From the NCBI RefSeq assembly GCF_044430645.1, contig NZ_JAWUDN010000006.1, positions 62,001 to 126,000 of the forward strand: a DNA stretch of 64,000 bases, in the 5' to 3' direction. The DNA comes from Ewingella allii (GTDB lineage Bacteria; Pseudomonadota; Gammaproteobacteria; Enterobacterales; Enterobacteriaceae). The notes beneath the pieces were generated by a model. The model was not told the origin of the DNA. It was given only the letters and a program-made list of their open reading frames with translations, and did no database searches. The translations under genes were made by a program, and so were the position numbers. Of the stretch, positions 1 through 7,746 are shown piece after piece (position 1 is the stretch's first letter; each line of letters starts with the position of its first letter).

Positions 1-328
1 TAGGTTGAGCATCTGCGTGGTAAGGCGCAGATAAATTCAGCGGAACAAAGGAGGTCAAAATGGTGTTGAGGTTGCAGTTAGAGCCAAACTTACAGTTTTG
101 GTCGCTCTGCTGTTTGCCGTGCGAAGAGGACAGGGCGTTTTTGCTCGCCATGCAGTCATCAGGCATCCCATCCATGCCGCTCATGCCCGCCATGGTGGGC
201 ATAGTCGCAGCGCTGGACGAGGTTTCCGTCATCAGATTACATTGCGCCATCAAGTTCATCGACGCCAGCCCCAGAGAGGGCAGCGTAATGGACAAAATCA
301 GCAAAATAAGCAGACGGATCTTTTTCAT
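1..328 (-). CDS. Met/Cys-rich small secreted protein (partial, C-terminus beyond window)
   Basis: An open frame on the minus strand starts at the ATG at 328-326 and runs off the left edge after 109 codons with no stop. The first residues (MKKIRLLILLILSITLPSLG) form a typical signal peptide, so the product should be exported to the periplasm or envelope. The next part is rich in methionine, with several M-x-x-M and G-M spacings (around residues 46-62), and cysteines follow (near residues 29, 61, 80 and 86). Met- and Cys-rich exported proteins often bind copper or other soft metals, but that is only inference here. The family is not recognised. It lies 74 bp downstream of the ankyrin-repeat gene on the same strand. 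A plus-strand frame over the same bases lacks any plausible protein character. Confidence 0.6.
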   Translation of the reverse strand, partial: MKKIRLLILLILSITLPSLGLASMNLMAQCNLMTETSSSAATMPTMAGMSGMDGMPDDCMASKNALSSSHGKQQSDQNCKFGSNCNLNTILTSFVPLNLSAPYHADAQP

Positions 329-402
329 GAACCGGAGTGTAAGTTAAGTGTTTGAAATTTGCATCTGCTGATAATTAACAAAACGTGACAGCAGCTTCCA
401 AA

Positions 403-1548
403 CTAGATCTTCCAGTTTTTCACTTTACTCATCAACGAATTATCCTGCTTTAACATCTGGGAGATCTCCGGGTTTTTATAGCGTTTTGCCACGTCGCGGG
501 CCGTCTCACCCTGTCGATTCTTTACATTCAAATTGATATTCGGGTGGCTGAGCAGCAGGGCGATGCCTTGGGTGTTGCCGGATTTGGCGCAGATGTGCAG
601 CGCCGTGTCGCCCTTGTGATTGTCCTGCAAATTGACGTCAACGTCGGGGCGCGACAGCAGCAGTTTCATGGGTTTCATATCGGGCTGGGACAGGGTTTTC
701 ACATACTGATTGTGCATAAAAGTCACGCCGCTGAAACGGCTGCGAATATGCAATGGCGACTGGCCGCTGGCGTTCTTCTGGTTGGGGTTGAGCCGTCGGT
801 CGTTGAGCAGGCTCTCGGTCATGCTGCGGCTCGGCAAGTCCTTACTCAGCACAATGTGCAGCGGCGTGTTGCCTTGGCGGTCGCCTTTGTTGACATCAAT
901 GTTGGGTGAGTTGAGTAGCGCGCTGACGCTCTGCTTGTCCCCGCGCTGAATCGCCCGGCTCAGCGGTGGCGTCTGGTTGCTATCCGCCAGCGTATTATTG
1001 ATATCCACCCCGGCGTGTTGGATGAGCGACGGAATGAGCTCATGCTTCATCTGCCCAATCGCCGAGTTGAGCAAGCCGGTGCCTTCCTTCTGTAACAGGT
1101 TCGGGTTGGCGCTCAGGGCTTTGTTCAGCATGATGGGGAATAGGGATGAGTCATAATGCAGCAAAGCCTGACGCAGATTCTCCGCCGTTGGCACCGCGCC
1201 GGGGTAGGACGCCAGCATGTTGACGATCTCTTTCCGCGAGCCAGATACCGCGCAGGCCCACGCATTGTGCGAGCCGTGCTGGAAATTAGTCGGCTTATTA
1301 ATCAACTCAGGATTAATGCGGCTGGAAAGAATAAAACGCACGGTTTTTTCATCCCGCCCGAGCACGGCTTTAAGCAACTGCTGCTGCTTCTCGCCCTCGG
1401 GGAAGGTGCTGAAGGTGTAGAGCGCGTTGGCGCGGCTGTGCTTGTCCGTCTCTGACATCGCCGCCAGCGACTTAGCATCATCTTTCAGGTTTGAAAAAAC
1501 GTTGTGCAGCAGCTCGCTCGGCAGATGTCCGTGTTTTTGAACTTCCAT
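403..1548 (-). CDS. Ankyrin-repeat protein with F-box-like N-terminus (putative effector)
   Basis: This 381-residue protein starts at the ATG at 1548; the frame stays open upstream to a TTG at 1614. Residues about 9-43 begin LPSELLHNVF and carry the spacing of an F-box: LP, a leucine pair, Phe, then Leu-Ala and a Ser/Asp-rich end. From about residue 190 to the C-terminus there are four to five ankyrin repeats, recognisable by GNTPLHI, GQSPLHI, GDTALHI and GETARDV cores and by the I/VDVN turns that close each repeat. Residues 60-190 look like more degenerate ankyrin units. There is no signal peptide or membrane segment. In Legionella AnkB and plant-pathogen F-box effectors, this pairing recruits host SCF ubiquitin ligase. 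Whether that happens here is inference, since ankyrin repeats alone can serve purely bacterial roles. It is divergent from ybiT. Confidence 0.75.
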   Translation of the reverse strand: MEVQKHGHLPSELLHNVFSNLKDDAKSLAAMSETDKHSRANALYTFSTFPEGEKQQQLLKAVLGRDEKTVRFILSSRINPELINKPTNFQHGSHNAWACAVSGSRKEIVNMLASYPGAVPTAENLRQALLHYDSSLFPIMLNKALSANPNLLQKEGTGLLNSAIGQMKHELIPSLIQHAGVDINNTLADSNQTPPLSRAIQRGDKQSVSALLNSPNIDVNKGDRQGNTPLHIVLSKDLPSRSMTESLLNDRRLNPNQKNASGQSPLHIRSRFSGVTFMHNQYVKTLSQPDMKPMKLLLSRPDVDVNLQDNHKGDTALHICAKSGNTQGIALLLSHPNINLNVKNRQGETARDVAKRYKNPEISQMLKQDNSLMSKVKNWKI

Positions 1549-1791
1549 GACGTCTCGCTTAGTTGACCAGTTAATGCCAATAGAACCCCGCCTGTCAGCA
1601 GGGGATTTTCCCAATGAGTGGTCTTGAAACGGCTTCGGTTCCGAAAATAACGCAAATTAGCGCCGCGTCATGCCCTTCCTCGGACAAATACCTACCACCT
1701 GCCTGAAAAATGACCACGCCAGGAGGCGATCTCCTTGTGCCGTTGTGGCATAATGCGCGCCAAATCACATTCCTAATTAAGAGCGAGCGTT

Positions 1792-3387
1792 GTGTTAAGT
1801 ACTTACAACATCACCATGCAATTCGGCAGCAAGCCGTTATTTGAAAATATTTCCGTGAAATTTGGCGGCGGCAACCGTTATGGCCTGATCGGCGCGAACG
1901 GCTGTGGTAAATCCACTTTCATGAAGATCCTCGGCGGCGACTTAGTGCCTTCCGGCGGTAACGTCGTGCTCGACCCGAACGAACGTCTGGGTAAGCTGCG
2001 TCAGGACCAATTTGCGTTCGAGAAATTCTCCGTTCTCGACACCGTTATCATGGGCCACACCGAGCTGTGGGCCGTGAAAGAAGAGCGTGACCGTATTTAC
2101 GCCTTGCCAGAAATGAGCGAAGAAGACGGCTATAAAGTGGCCGATCTGGAAGTGGCTTACGGCGAGATGGATGGCTACAGCGCGGAATCTCGCGCCGGTG
2201 AGCTGCTGCTTGGCGTGGGTATTCCGGTTGAGCAACATTATGGCCCGATGAGCGAAATCGCCCCGGGCTTTAAACTGCGCGTATTGCTGGCTCAGGCGCT
2301 GTTCTCCGACCCAGAAATTCTGCTGCTCGACGAACCGACGAACAACCTGGACATCGATACCATTCGCTGGCTGGAGCAGGTGCTGAACGAGCGTAACAGC
2401 ACCATGATCATCATTTCGCATGACCGTCACTTCCTGAACATGGTCTGTACTCATATGGCGGATCTGGACTACGGCGAACTGCGCGTTTATCCGGGCAACT
2501 ACGACGAGTACATGACGGCGGCCACTCAGGCTCGTGAGCGCCTGACTGCCGACAACGCCAAGAAGAAAGCGCAAATCGCTGAGCTGCAATCTTTCGTGAG
2601 CCGCTTTAGTGCCAACGCCTCTAAATCTAAACAGGCGACCTCGCGTGCCCGTCAGATTGATAAAATTCAGCTCGACGAAATCAAAGCGTCCAGCCGCCAA
2701 AACCCCTTCATCCGTTTCGAGCAGGATAAGAAGCTGTTCCGTAACGCGCTGGAAGTGGAAAAACTCACCAAAGGTTTTGATAACGGCCCGCTGTTTAAAA
2801 ATCTGGGTTTGATGCTGGAAGTAGGTGAGAAGGTCGCCATTCTCGGTGCCAACGGTATCGGTAAATCGACCTTGCTAAAAACGCTGGTAGGCGACCTTGA
2901 GCCAGACAGCGGCAGCGTGAAATGGTCCGAAAACGCCAAAATCGGTTACTACGCGCAGGATCACGAATATGAATTCGATGAGACGCTGAACGTATTCGAC
3001 TGGATGAGCCAGTGGAAATCCGAAAAGGATGACGAGCAGGCAGTTCGCGGCATCTTAGGCCGTTTGCTGTTTGGTCAGGACGATATCAAGAAGAAAGTCA
3101 AAGTGCTGTCTGGTGGTGAGAAAGGCCGCATGCTGTTCGGCAAACTGATGATGCATCGTCCAAATATCCTGATTATGGATGAGCCAACCAACCACATGGA
3201 TATGGAATCCATCGAATCACTGAACATGGCGCTGGAGATGTACGAAGGCACGCTAATCTTCGTTTCCCATGACCGTGAGTTCGTGAGTTCCTTGGCAACG
3301 CGCATCATCGAGATCACGCCGAACAAGATTGTCGATTTCTCAGGTACGTATGAAGATTATCTGCGTAGCAAGGGCATCGATAACTAA
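1792..3387 (+). CDS. ybiT: ABC-F family ATPase YbiT
   Basis: This 531-residue ABC-F protein is nearly collinear with E. coli YbiT (530 residues). Two ATP-binding cassettes are visible. The first has Walker A GANGCGKS at residues 34-41 and a DEPTNNLD Walker B/D-loop. The second has GANGIGKS, an LSGGEKGR signature and DEPTNHMD. They are joined by a charged linker (about residues 240-300), which in ABC-F proteins reaches into the ribosome E/P-site region. No membrane segments are present, so it is a soluble translation factor and not a transporter. YbiT is one of four E. coli ABC-F paralogues that modulate translation. The chosen start is GTG at 1792, which matches the family N-terminus. It is followed by a palindromic repeat and a terminator. 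Confidence 0.95.
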   Translation: MLSTYNITMQFGSKPLFENISVKFGGGNRYGLIGANGCGKSTFMKILGGDLVPSGGNVVLDPNERLGKLRQDQFAFEKFSVLDTVIMGHTELWAVKEERDRIYALPEMSEEDGYKVADLEVAYGEMDGYSAESRAGELLLGVGIPVEQHYGPMSEIAPGFKLRVLLAQALFSDPEILLLDEPTNNLDIDTIRWLEQVLNERNSTMIIISHDRHFLNMVCTHMADLDYGELRVYPGNYDEYMTAATQARERLTADNAKKKAQIAELQSFVSRFSANASKSKQATSRARQIDKIQLDEIKASSRQNPFIRFEQDKKLFRNALEVEKLTKGFDNGPLFKNLGLMLEVGEKVAILGANGIGKSTLLKTLVGDLEPDSGSVKWSENAKIGYYAQDHEYEFDETLNVFDWMSQWKSEKDDEQAVRGILGRLLFGQDDIKKKVKVLSGGEKGRMLFGKLMMHRPNILIMDEPTNHMDMESIESLNMALEMYEGTLIFVSHDREFVSSLATRIIEITPNKIVDFSGTYEDYLRSKGIDN

Positions 3388-3388
3388 A

Positions 3389-3511
3389 TCCTCTGCATCC
3401 TTCGCGCTGCCTCCGCGTTGGCTGCCTGCGCTCGCCCCGGTCACATACTTGTGTATGCTCCCGGGGTCTCGCTTAGTTGCCGCCTTGATGCAACGCGAAT
3501 GATTTTGAGGA
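3389..3511. repeat. 123-bp imperfect palindromic intergenic repeat, copy 1
   Basis: This element starts just after the ybiT stop codon. It matches 37901-38023 over its full length in the same orientation, sharing GCGTTGGCTGCC, GCTCCCGGGG, AGTTGCCG and GAATGATTT. Its ends are inverted relative to each other (TCCTC..CATCC against GAATGATT..GAGGA) and its middle is a small palindrome around 3444-3466, so the whole element can fold into a long hairpin. It has no coding potential. It looks like the non-autonomous palindromic elements scattered through Yersinia and Serratia genomes; the assignment to a named family is not made. Confidence 0.75.
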
Positions 3512-3531
3512 TTGCCAGTTAAATGCTCCAC

Positions 3532-3560
3532 AAAAAACCGCCCCGAGAGGCGGTTTTTTT
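3532..3560. terminator. Rho-independent terminator between ybiT and moeB
   Basis: The stem ACCGCC/GGCGGT encloses a short CGAGA-type loop, with A-runs on the left and a T7 run on the right. It can therefore stop both ybiT (+) and moeBA (-), which converge here. Confidence 0.85.
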
Positions 3561-3577
3561 ATGCGTGAAATTAGCGT

Positions 3578-4339
3578 TTAAGGATTGCCGCAAACTTCGC
3601 ATCCGGGGTGTTTGGTCAGTTTCATCTCTCTGAACTGCATGGTCATGGCGTCAAACATCAGTAATCGGCTGCGCAGGGTTTGGCCGAAGTGGGTGAGCAG
3701 TTTGATGGCCTCCATGGCTTGCAGGCTGCCAATGGTGCCGACCAGCGGGGCCATAACGCCGGCTTCGACGCAGGTCAGGGCGTTTTCGCCAAACAGTCGG
3801 CTGAGGCAGCGATAGCAAGGCTCGTCCGGCTGATAGGTAAACACGCTCAGCTGGCCTTCCATGCGAATGGCGGCCCCTGATACCAAAGGCGTTTTGAGCT
3901 GGAAACAGGCGCGGTTTAGCTGGTCGCGAATGGCCACGTTGTCGGTGCAATCCAGCACTAAATCACAGCGAGCGATGACGTCCTGCAACTCGCTTTCGTC
4001 CAGCTGGTGGTCAATCTGCGTCAGCGCCACGTGCGGGTTAATTGCCGCCAGAGCCTCGGCGGCAGAGGCCACTTTAGGCATGCCGATGCGCGCGTCGGTG
4101 TGCAGAATCTGCCGTTGCAGGTTGGAGAGTGACACGGTGTCGAAGTCCAACAGCGTCATTGAACCCACGCCTGCCGCCGCCAAATATTGCGCGGCGGCAC
4201 AGCCTAAACCGCCCAGCCCAACTACCAGCACCTGGCTGGCTTTCAGCTTCTCCTGCCCGTCGAAATCAAAGCCCTTCAGCACTATTTGGCGGTTGTAGCG
4301 CAGGGTTTCGGCGTCAGTCAGTTCAGGCAGTGTATTCAT
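3578..4339 (-). CDS. moeB: Molybdopterin-synthase adenylyltransferase MoeB
   Basis: This 253-residue E1-like enzyme adenylates the C-terminal Gly-Gly of MoaD, so that sulphur can be loaded for molybdopterin synthesis in the cytoplasm. The nucleotide-binding GLGGLGC motif is at residues 41-47 and is preceded by the family's RYNRQI motif. The paired zinc cysteines are visible as CYRC in the middle and CEVCG at the C-terminus. Length and sequence track E. coli MoeB (249 residues) throughout. It sits 2 bp downstream of moeA on the same strand, so the two are surely cotranscribed. The start ATG at 4339 has a GAGAGG ribosome-binding site. Confidence 0.97.
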   Translation of the reverse strand: MNTLPELTDAETLRYNRQIVLKGFDFDGQEKLKASQVLVVGLGGLGCAAAQYLAAAGVGSMTLLDFDTVSLSNLQRQILHTDARIGMPKVASAAEALAAINPHVALTQIDHQLDESELQDVIARCDLVLDCTDNVAIRDQLNRACFQLKTPLVSGAAIRMEGQLSVFTYQPDEPCYRCLSRLFGENALTCVEAGVMAPLVGTIGSLQAMEAIKLLTHFGQTLRSRLLMFDAMTMQFREMKLTKHPGCEVCGNP

Positions 4340-4341
4340 CG

Positions 4342-5583
4342 TTAGCCTCTCAGCAGGGCGTTAAAAGGTTCGACATCCACCCATTCGCCAGCGGCTACGC
4401 GGCCACGTTCGCGCTCCAATACCACAAAACAGTTGGCTTGGCTGAAGGAGCTAAATACGTGCGAACCCTGATGCCCCGTGCTGCGCACCTCTAATTCGCC
4501 CGTAGCGCTGGTGGTGAAAATGCCGCGCTGGAAATCCAAACGCCCCGGCGATTTGCCAAACGGCGTCACGGCTTTGGCTTTAAAGCGCGGAGGCAGCGAC
4601 CAACTGCTGTAACCACTTAGCCCGGCGATAAACGGCTGCACCATTTGGTAGAAGGTGAGGGCGGCGGAGACCGGATTGCCCGGCAGGCCGCAGAACCAGG
4701 CATTTTTCAGTTTGCCGAAGGCGAAAGGCTTGCCCGGCTTAATCGCCAGTTTCCAGAAGCCAATCTCGCCCAGCTCGTCGAGCATCTTTTTGGTGTAATC
4801 GGCTTCGCCCACCGAGACGCCGCCGCTGGAGATCACCAGATCCGCATAGTCATCGGCCTGTTCAAACGCGTGGCGCAGCGCCTGCGGGTCATCGCGAATA
4901 ATGCCTAAATCCAGCACCGCGCAGCCCATTTGCTCCAGCATCAGGCGAACGGCAAAGCGGTTGGTGTCATAGATTTGGCCTTCCTGTAAAGGCGTGCCGA
5001 CGGGCTGTAGCTCATCGCCGGTGGAGAAAATCGCCACTTTCAGCGGCATGAACACTTCGACTTGCTCAATACCCAGCGAGGCCAGCAGCGGCAACTCCGC
5101 CGCGCCGAGACGCACGCCTTTGGCCAAGACGCTATCCCCCTGTTTGATGTCGTCACCAATCAGGCGGATGTTTTGGCCCGGCTGAACGTCGGCGGTGAAG
5201 CGCACGCCCGCGTCGCTCACTTCGGCCTGCTCCTGCATGATGACGGCGTCCGCGCCCTGCGGCACCGGCGCGCCGGTCATGATGCGAATGCAGCTTCCCG
5301 CAGGCCAGTCGCCGTTAAAAGGCGCGCCGGCGAAGGCTTTGCCCGCCACCGGCAGCACCGCGCCGTCGTGCAGGTCGGCGCAGCGCACGGCGTAACCGTC
5401 CATCGCCGAGTTATCAAAGGGCGGCACGAAGACTGGGGAGCGCACCGGCGCGGCGGTAATGCGACCCGCGGCGGCGGTCAGCGGCACGGATTCAGCGTCT
5501 GGCGGGGCTTTCGAGGCGATGTGCCCCTGCATTTTGTCCATTGCGTCTTGCAGCGAAATAAGACCTGCGGTGTTGAATTCCAT
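4342..5583 (-). CDS. moeA: Molybdopterin molybdenumtransferase MoeA
   Basis: MoeA (413 residues) inserts molybdate into adenylated molybdopterin, the last step of Mo-cofactor synthesis. The conserved DNSAMDGYAVR segment, the MTGAPVP motif, the FSTGDEL segment and the SSGGVSVGEADY motif of the MPT-binding domain are all present, as is the GLPGNPVSA loop. Two adjacent ATGs lie at 5586 and 5583. The second gives the MEFN N-terminus seen in E. coli and is well spaced from an AAGGA site. The frame is open 20 more codons upstream, but without family similarity. It forms an operon with moeB. A CRP-like palindrome lies about 195 bp upstream, near the divergent regulator gene. Confidence 0.96.
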   Translation of the reverse strand: MEFNTAGLISLQDAMDKMQGHIASKAPPDAESVPLTAAAGRITAAPVRSPVFVPPFDNSAMDGYAVRCADLHDGAVLPVAGKAFAGAPFNGDWPAGSCIRIMTGAPVPQGADAVIMQEQAEVSDAGVRFTADVQPGQNIRLIGDDIKQGDSVLAKGVRLGAAELPLLASLGIEQVEVFMPLKVAIFSTGDELQPVGTPLQEGQIYDTNRFAVRLMLEQMGCAVLDLGIIRDDPQALRHAFEQADDYADLVISSGGVSVGEADYTKKMLDELGEIGFWKLAIKPGKPFAFGKLKNAWFCGLPGNPVSAALTFYQMVQPFIAGLSGYSSWSLPPRFKAKAVTPFGKSPGRLDFQRGIFTTSATGELEVRSTGHQGSHVFSSFSQANCFVVLERERGRVAAGEWVDVEPFNALLRG

Positions 5584-5777
5584 CATAAATTCCTTGTGTG
5601 CCTGCCGACGTGTTGGCGGCTGAGTGGGGCAAAAGCATGGGATCATTATGTCAGACTACGCAAAGGAAGAGAAAACGGCGGTCAATAAATCGAGAGTTAG
5701 CGTGAATAACTTTTACAGAAAAATTGAGATCGATCCCGAAATTAATATGAAAACCTAGGTATTATTACCGAAAGTTT

Positions 5778-5793
5778 TGTGATGTAGCGCACA
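5778..5793. promoter_or_regulatory. CRP-like binding site
   Basis: TGTGATGTAGCGCACA fits the CRP consensus TGTGA-N6-TCACA with one mismatch in the right half. It lies in the moeA/DeoR-like divergent region, 36 bp before the ATG of the small regulator, so it could act on either gene. Confidence 0.45.
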
Positions 5794-5828
5794 AATTAAT
5801 GTCTATTGCCGTCGGGAGTTGCATTGTG

Positions 5829-6059
5829 ATGAAAAAAAACCGCCATCAAGCGATCCTTCGGTTGGTGGACGAACATGAGGTAGTTCAAGTCAGCGAATTG
5901 GCCGAATGGCTGAATGTCAGCTTAGAAACGATTCGCCGCGACCTCAGTGAAATGCAGGATCAGGGGTTAATCTTGCGCCGCCACGGCCGCGCTCGCCGCC
6001 TGATCCAGCAGCCGACCACCGGCTGGGTAAACAGCCTGCAACAGGCACCGCAGCTTTAA
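5829..6059 (+). CDS. Stand-alone DeoR-type winged helix-turn-helix protein
   Basis: This short protein (76 residues from the ATG at 5829; the frame is open to 5799) consists almost only of a DeoR-family DNA-binding domain. It has a first helix with QAILRLVDEHE, the recognition core VSLETIRRDLSEM, and the wing GLILRRHGRA. In full-length DeoR regulators the wing reads HGGA and is followed by a sugar-phosphate sensor domain of about 170 residues. Here only about 20 residues follow, with no sensor. A GGGAG site lies 10 bp before the start. It is divergent from moeA and convergent with a TsgA-like transporter. It could be a constitutive repressor, a dominant-negative partner of larger DeoR proteins, or a truncated relic. 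The intact start and helix favour a working gene. Confidence 0.75.
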   Translation: MKKNRHQAILRLVDEHEVVQVSELAEWLNVSLETIRRDLSEMQDQGLILRRHGRARRLIQQPTTGWVNSLQQAPQL

Positions 6060-6089
6060 CGCGAAAACCAAATCTGTTGCGCAGAATGC

Positions 6090-6123
6090 AAAAAGGGAAG
6101 ACATCGCTGTCTTCCCTTTTTTT
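6090..6123. terminator. Bidirectional Rho-independent terminator
   Basis: The hairpin GGGAAGACA/TGTCTTCCC has a 4-base loop, A-rich on the left and T7 on the right. It sits between the convergent DeoR-like gene and the TsgA-like transporter gene. Confidence 0.9.
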
Positions 6124-6149
6124 ATGCTTCAACCACGGTTAGCGGGCGA

Positions 6150-7349
6150 TCAGTGCGCCGACGCGTTGTGGTGAATTTTTTCCGCTTTACTCTTAATCCC
6201 GGCAATCACCACCGCAATCACCAGCAGCACATAAGAGATGCTGGCGATATTCAGCGCCCAGAACAGGCCGAATTCGCGGTGAATAAAGGAGGAGAAAGAG
6301 GCGAAGATCAAGGTGCCGACTGACGCCGTGGTCAGCAGCGCCGAAGTCAGCGTTGGTGGCGATTTCTTCACTTGCAGGCTGCCGTAGCTCATCAGGCCAG
6401 AGAACATACCGGAGTTACAGAAGCCGAAGACGCCCACGCCAATCATCACCAGCGTAGTGGATTCGCTATGTGTTACGACGCTCAGGCTAATCAGGCCAAC
6501 AATGGCGGAGATCAGCAGGAAGGTGCGCAGCTTGACGAAACGCACGGTGAACTGGTTGAGGAACAGGCCAATCGCCTTCACCGTCCAGTAAATAGTGATG
6601 TAAAACGCCGAGCGGTCAGCATCCAGATGGAAGTGCTCGAGCAGCCAGCTTGGCATCCACAGGGTAAATACCAGCTCGCTGAAGACAAACGCGAACAGCG
6701 CGAAGCACAGCACGTAGGCCGCGATGCCCCAAGGCTCTTTCGCCACATCTTGGTTAGAAACACTTTTTTCCGGCTGCGGAACGGACGGGAATTTCTGCCC
6801 AACGCACAGCAAAATCATCAATAGGCTCAGCGTCCCCATGATGCCGTACATCGCCAGCCAGCTCGCGCCATGCTTGAACAGGAAACCGAGCAGCAGGGAG
6901 AGGGTCATACCGGAGAGGGCGAAGAAGAAGTCGGTGAAAATCAGGTTGGCAGAGCGCTTTTTCGGGTCGTCATTGATACGCACTACCAGATAGCTGCCAA
7001 TCGACATCATCAGGCCAGCGGTGGAGCCAATCAGGAACACGCCAATGCCGAACAGGGTAATAGATGGCATCAGGAATAGGGCGATACAGGTCAGCACAGA
7101 AATCACCGAGCCGGTGATCAGCTGCTTGCCCAAATCGAATTTACGCATCAGCAGGCCGCTGACCATAATCGGCAGGAACAGGCCGATGTTCATCAGGGAG
7201 AACATCAAACCAATAAACGCCGGATCTTTATTGAACGCGGTCGCGACCGGCCCGATAACAATACCTAGCGTAGAAACCAGTCCGCCGGTAAAAAAGTAAC
7301 TCAGCCACGAGATAACGTTAATCCGGCGGCGGTTGTACACAGTATCCAT
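6150..7349 (-). CDS. TsgA-like MFS transporter
   Basis: This 399-residue inner-membrane protein has about 12 hydrophobic segments, consistent with the major facilitator superfamily. Similarity to E. coli TsgA is seen in the SYFFTGGLV start, the ISWLSYF segment, the LIFTDFFFALSGM stretch of TM5 and the EPWG that opens the second half after a charged central loop (about residues 188-205). It is too diverged to be called tsgA itself, and the substrate is unknown. A strong AGGAAATAGG site precedes the ATG at 7349. It is divergent from iaaA with a 397-bp AT-rich gap. This gene and the DeoR-like gene are extra between moeA and iaaA relative to E. coli. Confidence 0.8.
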   Translation of the reverse strand: MDTVYNRRRINVISWLSYFFTGGLVSTLGIVIGPVATAFNKDPAFIGLMFSLMNIGLFLPIMVSGLLMRKFDLGKQLITGSVISVLTCIALFLMPSITLFGIGVFLIGSTAGLMMSIGSYLVVRINDDPKKRSANLIFTDFFFALSGMTLSLLLGFLFKHGASWLAMYGIMGTLSLLMILLCVGQKFPSVPQPEKSVSNQDVAKEPWGIAAYVLCFALFAFVFSELVFTLWMPSWLLEHFHLDADRSAFYITIYWTVKAIGLFLNQFTVRFVKLRTFLLISAIVGLISLSVVTHSESTTLVMIGVGVFGFCNSGMFSGLMSYGSLQVKKSPPTLTSALLTTASVGTLIFASFSSFIHREFGLFWALNIASISYVLLVIAVVIAGIKSKAEKIHHNASAH

Positions 7350-7746
7350 AACCTATTTCCTAAGAGTACTCTTCATCCTTCGCTGTCCGGCGGGTTGCCA
7401 TCCTACGAAAACTTGAGCATTTGAGTATGTAAAAGCCGTTTTAAGAGAGTGGGAAGCCTTGCCAGAGACACCTTGCACCACGAAATCCCCTCTATGCTAC
7501 GCATCAGCGGGGCATTTGGCACCCAGCCGTAACGTAAATTATTTTGGGGATAGGACGTTTATTATTCCTGTTATTTAGACGTTTGTCTCGCCTGTTTATA
7601 CGATCCCATTATTTAATTTTCCTAAATATTCTAAGCAATTAGCTTATTAATTCTGGTTATACATTTCTGCTTTACATACTGTAGCGGGCTAAATATAGTC
7701 AAAAAAAGCTCGATCTAACCTTTTATTAACACAGGGTACAGCGCGA
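7350..7746. other. Intergenic region between the TsgA-like gene and iaaA
   Basis: This 397-bp non-coding stretch separates two divergent genes. It becomes markedly AT-rich from about 7540 to 7730 and must hold both promoters. No clear operator, repeat or small gene was recognised. Confidence 0.5.

Noticed and set aside
60..347. Open frame on the plus strand at the left end
   Set aside because: It overlaps the minus-strand frame, which has a clear signal peptide; the plus frame has no family likeness.
1942..2700. 252-codon open frame opposite ybiT
   Set aside because: It is a mirror of a strongly conserved ABC-F gene, with no ribosome-binding site or known domain.
7350..7746. Small RNA gene between the transporter gene and iaaA
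   Set aside because: No terminator-like hairpin with a T-run was found inside the gap.
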